A DNA stretch of 10,415 bases. Source: Desulfobulbaceae bacterium (lineage in GTDB: Bacteria; Desulfobacterota; Desulfobulbia; Desulfobulbales; SURF-16). Positions 6,302 through 10,415 of this stretch are shown piece after piece; within the stretch, counting starts at the first letter, position 1; each line of letters begins with the position of its first letter. The notes beneath the pieces were generated by a model. The model was not told where the DNA came from. It searched no databases and saw only the letters and a program-made list of their open reading frames with translations. A program made the position numbers and the translations under genes. The stretch is from positions 1-10,415 of the forward strand of contig JANTGB010000054.1 of assembly GCA_024763115.1 (NCBI GenBank), in the 5' to 3' direction.

Positions 6302-7588
6302 TTAAAACTTATTGAGCCAGGTAGACCACTGCGGCTGAGTCTGGTTCCCCGGCAGTTTAAATAAGCGTCCTTCACCTTTGCCGTTTTGAAAAATACGGCA
6401 AACTTCACTCTTATCATTTCTCTTTCTAACAAAAACAATCTGCCTGCCGTCAGGGGACCAGCTGGGAGACTCATGGTCTCCCCATGATCTGGTCAACTGT
6501 ACCGGCTGCCCCCCTTCAGGACTGATCAGAAAAATCTGATAACCCCCTTCATGGGAACAGGTATAGGCAATTCTATCGCCGTCCGGCGACCAGGCCGGAG
6601 TGGAGTTTTCATTACCCTGATAGGTAATACGTTTGCTTCCGGCAGTCTTCATATCCATAACATAAATCTGCGGTCTGCCGCTTCGATCCGAGACAAAGGC
6701 CAGTTTCCGGCCGTCAGGCGAAAAAGAGGGAGAAACATTAATGCCGCTGTTTATAGTCAACCTTTTGATAATTCCGCCGTCCGCACGCATCAGGTAAAGA
6801 TCAGGGTTACCATCCTTACTCAAGGTCGCTACCATGGTTTTACCGTCCGGAGCCCAGGCCGGAGCCATATTCAGTCCCTTACGCCGGGATATGGCCCTGG
6901 TAGTTTTGCTCTGACTTAAATCAGTAATATAAAGATTAGGATTGCCCCGATGATAGGAAGTATAGGTTAATTTTTTGCCGTTGGGAGTAAATCTGGGTGA
7001 AACCGCGATATAATTATGCCGGGTAATCCGCCTGACACTGTCACCAAGTACGTCGGCAAGATAAATCTCTTTTTTGCCGGATTCGTCGGAGACATAAACA
7101 ATCTCGGTACTGCCGACACCCCGCTTACCGGTAAGTTTTAAAACAACATCATCGGCAAATTTAAACAGCATTACCCGTTGCTTATTAACTGGAGCCCGAT
7201 AGCGTTTGCCCAGAATCATCCGTCCTTCAAGGACATTAATCAGCCTCAGTTCCAGGGTAAGTTTTTTGCCGTTGACCGCATACTGCCCGAGAACGGCAAA
7301 ATCCGCTCCCAGTCGGCCCCAGTCCGTCTGCTGACTGCCGTTATAATCCGAGGCCGGAATAATATTAATAAAACCGTGAAACGCCAAGGCCCGGCTTAGT
7401 AAGTCAGCCATTTTCCTGCCTGACTTACTGGGTTTCCCGTTTTTTTTCTCAATAAACCAGGGAACCGCCACAGGAACCTTGCTGACTCCGGCTGCGGTAA
7501 TATCAAGATTTACCCTTTTGGCCTGCGCGCTGCCGACCAGGCAGCAACACAAAAGCAAACTAATCAATATAATAATATTTTTACGCAT
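6302..7588 (-). CDS. tolB: Tol-Pal system beta-propeller protein TolB
   Basis: This periplasmic protein of 428 residues (E. coli TolB 430) links TolA and Pal-type lipoproteins in the envelope complex used for outer-membrane constriction and integrity. The N-terminus is a signal peptide with cleavage expected after AQA (residue 23). Residues 24 to about 160 form the N-terminal alpha/beta domain. From about 165 there are repeated propeller blades with the PD40 signature, for example SPRFTPNGKKLTY, APAWAPDGKTM, SPSFSPDGRKLAF, TPAWSPDGDRIAY and SPSWSPDGRQIVF. The ATG at 7588 has no obvious Shine-Dalgarno, but no better start exists because the signal peptide begins there. It is separated from tolA by 81 nt holding a heptamer repeat, the widest gap inside the Tol cluster. 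Confidence 0.95.
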   Translation of the reverse strand: MRKNIIILISLLLCCCLVGSAQAKRVNLDITAAGVSKVPVAVPWFIEKKNGKPSKSGRKMADLLSRALAFHGFINIIPASDYNGSQQTDWGRLGADFAVLGQYAVNGKKLTLELRLINVLEGRMILGKRYRAPVNKQRVMLFKFADDVVLKLTGKRGVGSTEIVYVSDESGKKEIYLADVLGDSVRRITRHNYIAVSPRFTPNGKKLTYTSYHRGNPNLYITDLSQSKTTRAISRRKGLNMAPAWAPDGKTMVATLSKDGNPDLYLMRADGGIIKRLTINSGINVSPSFSPDGRKLAFVSDRSGRPQIYVMDMKTAGSKRITYQGNENSTPAWSPDGDRIAYTCSHEGGYQIFLISPEGGQPVQLTRSWGDHESPSWSPDGRQIVFVRKRNDKSEVCRIFQNGKGEGRLFKLPGNQTQPQWSTWLNKF

Positions 7589-7640
7589 AAATTATTATGG
7601 CCCGGCGTCTGTCAAAACAAAAACGCCCCATACCAATCCG

Positions 7641-7668
7641 TCCTCTGTCCTCTGTCTTCTGTCCTCTG
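7641..7668 (-). repeat. Heptanucleotide tandem repeat between tolA and tolB
   Basis: On the minus strand there are four consecutive 7-bp units: CAGAGGA, CAGAAGA, CAGAGGA, CAGAGGA. They begin one base after the tolA stop codon. Each perfect unit contains AGAGGA, a Shine-Dalgarno-like string, but the nearest start (tolB, 7588) is over 50 nt away. Such an array could change in copy number by slippage. Whether it affects expression cannot be told from the sequence. Confidence 0.75.
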
Positions 7669-7669
7669 A

Positions 7670-8596
7670 TCACTCCAGCCCGCTGGGATGAAAAACCAGG
7701 CCGATCTCCAGTTCTTTTTCCTTTAATGCCTTGGGAAAAGGCGGCAACGGCAAGGCCTCTTTCATGGTTTTCTCGACAAACTGATTAAAATAATAATCCT
7801 TGGATTTTGTTTCAAAATAATTTTTATTTACAATCCCATCCCGCCTGACATGAACCACATAAACCGCCGTCAGATTTTTCGGCCACTCCTGTAATTCCGG
7901 CAGAATCCAGAACTGGTGAATATGGCGGGACACGGCAATATAGTACTGTTTCAGGGCTGCGTCCATGACCTGCCCCTGACCTCTGCCGGCCCCAGCATCG
8001 CTGCCGGTTCCGACGACATCCGTCTTTGATGATGCGACCTGATCACTGCTGTGAATCGAGGCCCGCAACTGGGCCAGGGCGTCATTTACTGCGACTGCAG
8101 CGAGAGCCCTGGCTTTTTTTGCCTCGGCGGCAGTCTGCTGCCGGTGCAGCCTTGCCTTAATTTTTGCCAGAGCGTCAGCCAGCTTCTTTTCTTCTTTTTG
8201 GGCCGCAATTTTTTTCTCACGCAAATCTTTTTTCCGCAGCCTGGGGGCAAGAGAAATGACCTCGCCCGGCTGCTCGGCTGTAGAAACAACCTGGGACTCC
8301 GGCTTTTCCGCTACTACTGTTTTTTCAACCAGAGGCGGGGGCGACTGTTTTACCGGTTTTTTCACCTGAACCGGAACAGTGGGATTTACTTTGCGGACAT
8401 CACCATTATCAAGGACCTCAAAAAGATCAACCGTGTAAATCTCTTCCAGATTAAGATTCGGTTCAAAAAGAGTCGCGGGCAGCAGAGTAAGCGACAGAAC
8501 AAGCAGGTGAACGGCTAAAGCCAGAGAGGCAGGAGTCTTCCAGTTATTCTCCGGCTCCGGGAAAAGAGTTGCATCTTCGTATGGGATATTAATCAT
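7670..8596 (-). CDS. tolA: TolA/TonB-family energy-transducing protein of the Tol system
   Basis: The product has 308 residues. A cytoplasmic start (1-20) precedes one membrane helix (about 22-43). A Pro/Val/Lys-rich stretch (70-112) and a charged Ala/Lys/Glu/Arg helix (120-180) form the periplasm-spanning arm, followed by a Gly/Ser-rich hinge (195-210). The C-terminal TonB/TolA domain (about 212-305) includes HIHQFWILPE, VHVRRDGIV and ALPLPPFP. It transmits the TolQR proton-motive force to TolB and outer-membrane partners. The helix keeps the histidine (His30) of the family's Ser-His pair, but the nearest serine is Ser24, six residues before it rather than four. The ATG at 8596 has no good ribosome-binding site, and the gap to tolR is 33 nt. 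The identity as TolA rather than TonB rests on the tolQ-tolR-x-tolB context. Confidence 0.88.
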   Translation of the reverse strand: MINIPYEDATLFPEPENNWKTPASLALAVHLLVLSLTLLPATLFEPNLNLEEIYTVDLFEVLDNGDVRKVNPTVPVQVKKPVKQSPPPLVEKTVVAEKPESQVVSTAEQPGEVISLAPRLRKKDLREKKIAAQKEEKKLADALAKIKARLHRQQTAAEAKKARALAAVAVNDALAQLRASIHSSDQVASSKTDVVGTGSDAGAGRGQGQVMDAALKQYYIAVSRHIHQFWILPELQEWPKNLTAVYVVHVRRDGIVNKNYFETKSKDYYFNQFVEKTMKEALPLPPFPKALKEKELEIGLVFHPSGLE

Positions 8597-8629
8597 TGGT
8601 AATAAAACAGCAGGGCGAGCGGTAAAAAT

Positions 8630-9046
8630 TTACCTTTTTTCCGGCACGGTAATCATCCCGAGTTTATCAAAACCCTTGTTTTTCACATCAGCCATAACTT
8701 GGGCGACAATACCGTAAGGCACCTTTTTATCAGCCCGTAACAGAATTGTTTTTTCCGTAGATATCCTGGCAATTCTGGCCAGTTCCTGATTTAATAAATT
8801 CCTGTCGCCTCTTAGTTTCCCCAGAGCAATATTTCCTTTTTTATCAATGGTGATGATTACCGGTTTATCATCCTGGCGTAGAGGCCTGGCCGTTGTTTCC
8901 GGCAAATTAACATCTATACCCTGGGTCATCATCGGCGCGGTAACCATAAAAATAATCAGCAGTACCAGCATGACATCCACCATGGGGGTCACATTGATGT
9001 CCGCCATCAGGCTCCGCCTGTTATTTTTTCCCTGTACCGGCCCCAT
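8630..9046 (-). CDS. tolR: Tol system inner-membrane protein TolR (ExbD family)
   Basis: This 138-residue protein partners TolQ in the proton-driven motor. It has a short cytoplasmic start and a single membrane helix (about 21-40) carrying Asp24 in VTPMVDVMLVLLIIF, the residue that takes part in proton flow (Asp23 in E. coli TolR). The rest is a periplasmic domain with VNLPET (46-51) and the typical LLRADKKVPYG block (100-110). The ATG at 9046 follows the tolQ stop by 2 nt. Its ribosome-binding site AGGAG (9053-9057, spacer 6 nt) overlaps the last tolQ codons, which fits coupled translation. Confidence 0.95.
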   Translation of the reverse strand: MGPVQGKNNRRSLMADINVTPMVDVMLVLLIIFMVTAPMMTQGIDVNLPETTARPLRQDDKPVIITIDKKGNIALGKLRGDRNLLNQELARIARISTEKTILLRADKKVPYGIVAQVMADVKNKGFDKLGMITVPEKR

Positions 9047-9048
9047 TT

Positions 9049-9741
9049 TTATCTCCTGGTAATCAGATCACGTTCCACCAGATTAAGAAAATCAGCAGTA
9101 AAGGCCGTCATCTCATTTTCCATATCCGCCAGTTTGTTCGCGTAAAAATTATAAAAAACAACCGCAGGAATCGCCACAGCCAGACCGGCGGCAGTGGCCA
9201 CCAGGGCCTCGGAAATTCCCGGAGCAACGACTGCCAGAGAGGCGGAACCTCTCATACCTATTTCCTTAAAAGAGGCCATAATCCCCCAAACCGTGCCGAA
9301 CAGCCCGATAAAAGGGGCAGCGCTGCCGGTAGTGGCCAGAAATGACAGTGACTTGTTGAGATAAGCAGACTGGAGATCACAACCTTTCCGCAATACCCGT
9401 TTAAGTGTTTCCAAACCAGCCAGACGATCCTGCAGGGTTCTTTCTCCCTGGGTGTCTTTATTTTTATTCAACTTCTGCAACTCGCTGAAACCAAGCATGA
9501 AGACTGCGGCTTCAGGGCTGTTTTCATAGGTCTGAGCCGCCTTGAATGCCTCAGCCAGATTCTTGCAGTTCCAGAATATATCAAGAAACTCTGCTGATTC
9601 ATTTCCAGCCTTTTTAAAAAGAATAAATTTCTGAAAAACAATGAACCAGGAAATCAGGGAAAAGGCCAGCAGCATAAGCATAACCGACATAACCATGGGC
9701 CCGGCATTTATGAGCATTGAAAAAATATTTAGATCCTGCAC
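9049..9741 (-). CDS. tolQ: Tol system proton-channel protein TolQ (ExbB/MotA family)
   Basis: This 230-residue inner-membrane protein forms the stator-like channel with TolR and energises TolA. There are three membrane helices: about 14-38, 132-157 and 172-199. The conserved family blocks are GSAAPFIGLFGTVWGIM (139-155), with Thr150, and GISEALVATAAGLAVAIPA (175-193), with Thr183. These threonines line the proton path in this family. The start is GTG at 9741, supported by AAAGGA (9750-9755) with an 8-nt spacer. The ATG at codon 9 has no ribosome-binding site at a usable distance. It is the first gene of the cluster, and its upstream region is entirely repeat-rich and gene-free. Confidence 0.95.
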   Translation of the reverse strand: MQDLNIFSMLINAGPMVMSVMLMLLAFSLISWFIVFQKFILFKKAGNESAEFLDIFWNCKNLAEAFKAAQTYENSPEAAVFMLGFSELQKLNKNKDTQGERTLQDRLAGLETLKRVLRKGCDLQSAYLNKSLSFLATTGSAAPFIGLFGTVWGIMASFKEIGMRGSASLAVVAPGISEALVATAAGLAVAIPAVVFYNFYANKLADMENEMTAFTADFLNLVERDLITRR

Positions 9742-9767
9742 TGATGTTATCCTTTATGCAAAAAATT

Positions 9768-9803
9768 TAGCGAAGTTGGAACGTTTTTCCCGTGAGCAGT
9801 TAC
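9768..9803 (-). repeat. Partial repeat copy (end block) next to tolQ
   Basis: Plus-strand TTAGCGAAGTT followed by a block ending CCCGTGAGCAGTTAC. Against 10382-10415, 27 of 34 positions agree without gaps. It ends in the same GTGAGCAGTTAC terminus that opens, inverted, the element at 9935. It starts 26 nt upstream of the tolQ start codon, close to the ribosome-binding site. Confidence 0.6.
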
Positions 9804-9934
9804 AAAATTTATCTTATTGTTCCAGACATCATTTTTATAAATCTGTTTCAATCATACTCAAAAAAATCTGAAATAGACAAAGAGATAAGTGCTGATTCCG
9901 CAGGACGCTTCTGAACAGATATTAAAAATTTACG

Positions 9935-10109
9935 GTAACTGCTCACAAGGGCACCGCATATTCGAAGTCGAAGTTTATGCCCTGTTTTTAAGGGTGCTTA
10001 CCTTCGCGATCAGCCTGTCTTATATAGCACCAGTATGCTGCGCCGGCATTATCACGCACATCTAAAGCACACGGAGTCTCACTTCGTTCGCTTACCTCTG
10101 AACAGTTAC
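9935..10109. repeat. 175-bp repeat element, copy A
   Basis: The left end GTAACTGCTCACA and the right end CTGAACAGTTAC form imperfect terminal inverted repeats. The first 28 bases match copy B (10236) apart from a one-base indel (GTAACTGCTCACA[A]GGGCACC...CATATT). Further shared blocks follow in the same order: CGCGATCAG, GCTGCGCCG, ATCACG, GGAGTCTC and TCGCTTACCT. Relative to copy B it has about 43 extra bases near 9961-10003, including a CGAAGT direct duplication. No transposase or frame is inside and no clear target duplication flanks it. Confidence 0.75.
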
Positions 10110-10150
10110 AAAACTGTGGTTATAGCAATTTTTCTCCCCTACCTGAAGTT
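10110..10150. repeat. Diverged block shared with the trpA-trpB2 gap
   Basis: GTGGTT, then a T-rich stretch, then CCCCTACCT occur here at about 10116-10142 with nearly the same spacing as at 3110-3138. The G/C stem seen in the other copy has decayed here. This supports common ancestry of the two intergenic regions, at modest confidence because the matches are short. Confidence 0.4.
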
Positions 10151-10235
10151 AAAATTTACTTGTTATATATTGTTTAACCTAGATTTTAAAGGATTTTTTC
10201 TCTGACATTTATGATAGTATTTATTATTATCCAGG

Positions 10236-10370
10236 GTAACTGCTCACAGGGCACCGCATATTACCGCGATCAGTCCGGCTTACGTATGAATAATACGCTG
10301 CGCCGACCTGATCACGACAATCTATCGGAGTCTCCCTTTGGTCGCTTACCTGCACCCTGTAACCAGTTAC
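10236..10370. repeat. 135-bp repeat element, copy B
   Basis: It begins GTAACTGCTCACAGGGCACC and ends CCTGTAACCAGTTAC, sharing ordered blocks with copy A and its right-hand end with the 66-bp copy at 2941. Its centre folds into a long nested hairpin: CGCGATCAG (10265-10273) with CTGATCACG (10308-10316), CGGC (10276-10279) with GCCG (10302-10305), and CGTAT (10283-10287) with ATACG (10293-10297). It carries no coding sequence. Confidence 0.75.
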
Positions 10371-10381
10371 AATTACAGGGG

Positions 10382-10415
10382 TTAGCGAAGTTAGGACGCT
10401 TACCCCATGAGTAGT
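10382..10415 (-). repeat. Partial repeat copy cut by the window edge
   Basis: TTAGCGAAGTTAGGACGCTT followed by ACCCCATGAGTAGT is the same end block as 9768-9803 and 3051-3079. It probably continues into TAC beyond the window, completing the GTAACTACTCAT-type terminus. Confidence 0.55.

Larger units (their letters stand above)
9742..10415. other. Gene-free, repeat-filled region upstream of tolQ
   Basis: This 674-bp stretch has no credible coding sequence; the one plus-strand frame open to the window edge lies across a repeat copy. In order it holds a partial end block (9768-9803), an A/T-rich spacer (9804-9934), a 175-bp element (9935-10109), a diverged block shared with the trpA-trpB2 gap (about 10110-10150), a second A/T-rich spacer (to 10235), a 135-bp element (10236-10370) and another partial end block (10382-10415). 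The tolQ promoter most likely lies in the 9804-9934 spacer. One candidate on the minus strand is TTGTCT with an 18-nt spacer to TATGAT, but it is weak. Confidence 0.7.

Noticed and set aside
6268..6474. N-terminal extension of cpoB to an upstream ATG
   Set aside because: It overlaps the end of tolB by about 170 nt and would place 69 residues before a clear lipoprotein signal peptide.
10211..10414. Plus-strand open frame at the right edge
   Set aside because: It lies across repeat copy B, and its translation looks like a frame through non-coding sequence, without a ribosome-binding site.
9742..10415. CRISPR array
   Set aside because: The repeated pieces differ in length, orientation and spacing and are diverged, with no regular short spacers and no cas genes.

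Overview
All nine recognisable genes lie on the minus strand, so the window reads right to left. It is a chromosomal housekeeping locus of a Gram-negative bacterium. The Tol envelope proteins, the TonB/TolA-type C-terminal domain and a lipobox-bearing CpoB-like protein show an outer membrane. Base composition, gene content and the presence of both TrpB types would suit a deltaproteobacterial lineage (Desulfobacterota-like). That placement is inference, because no rRNA or marker gene is present.

Layout in transcription order: a 674-bp gene-free, repeat-filled upstream region (9742-10415); tolQ, tolR, tolA, tolB and a cpoB/ybgF-like lipoprotein gene (9741-5215); trpB and trpA (5201-3206), starting only 13 nt after cpoB and overlapping each other by 14 nt; a 316-bp repeat-rich gap (2890-3205); trpB2 (2889-1543); a 141-bp repeat-like element; dacB (1368-163); and a 162-bp end region with two inverted repeats.

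TolQ and TolR form the inner-membrane proton-driven motor. TolA carries force across the periplasm, TolB is the periplasmic beta-propeller, and CpoB links Tol to peptidoglycan synthesis. No pal gene lies between tolB and cpoB, where it usually sits, but CpoB has its own lipobox. TrpA and TrpB1 form tryptophan synthase. TrpB2 is a second, distantly related beta chain of the type that works without close TrpA partnership. DacB is a PBP4-type D,D-carboxypeptidase/endopeptidase, so the locus combines envelope/peptidoglycan functions with the last step of tryptophan synthesis.

The most unusual part is non-coding. Both long gene-free regions, and the trpB2-dacB gap, are built from diverged copies of one family of short elements. 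These are bounded by inverted ends close to GTAACTGYTCA and share internal blocks such as CGCTTACC. No transposase is present. I saw no CRISPR array, tRNA, rRNA, phage or insertion-sequence gene, and no evident new protein system.
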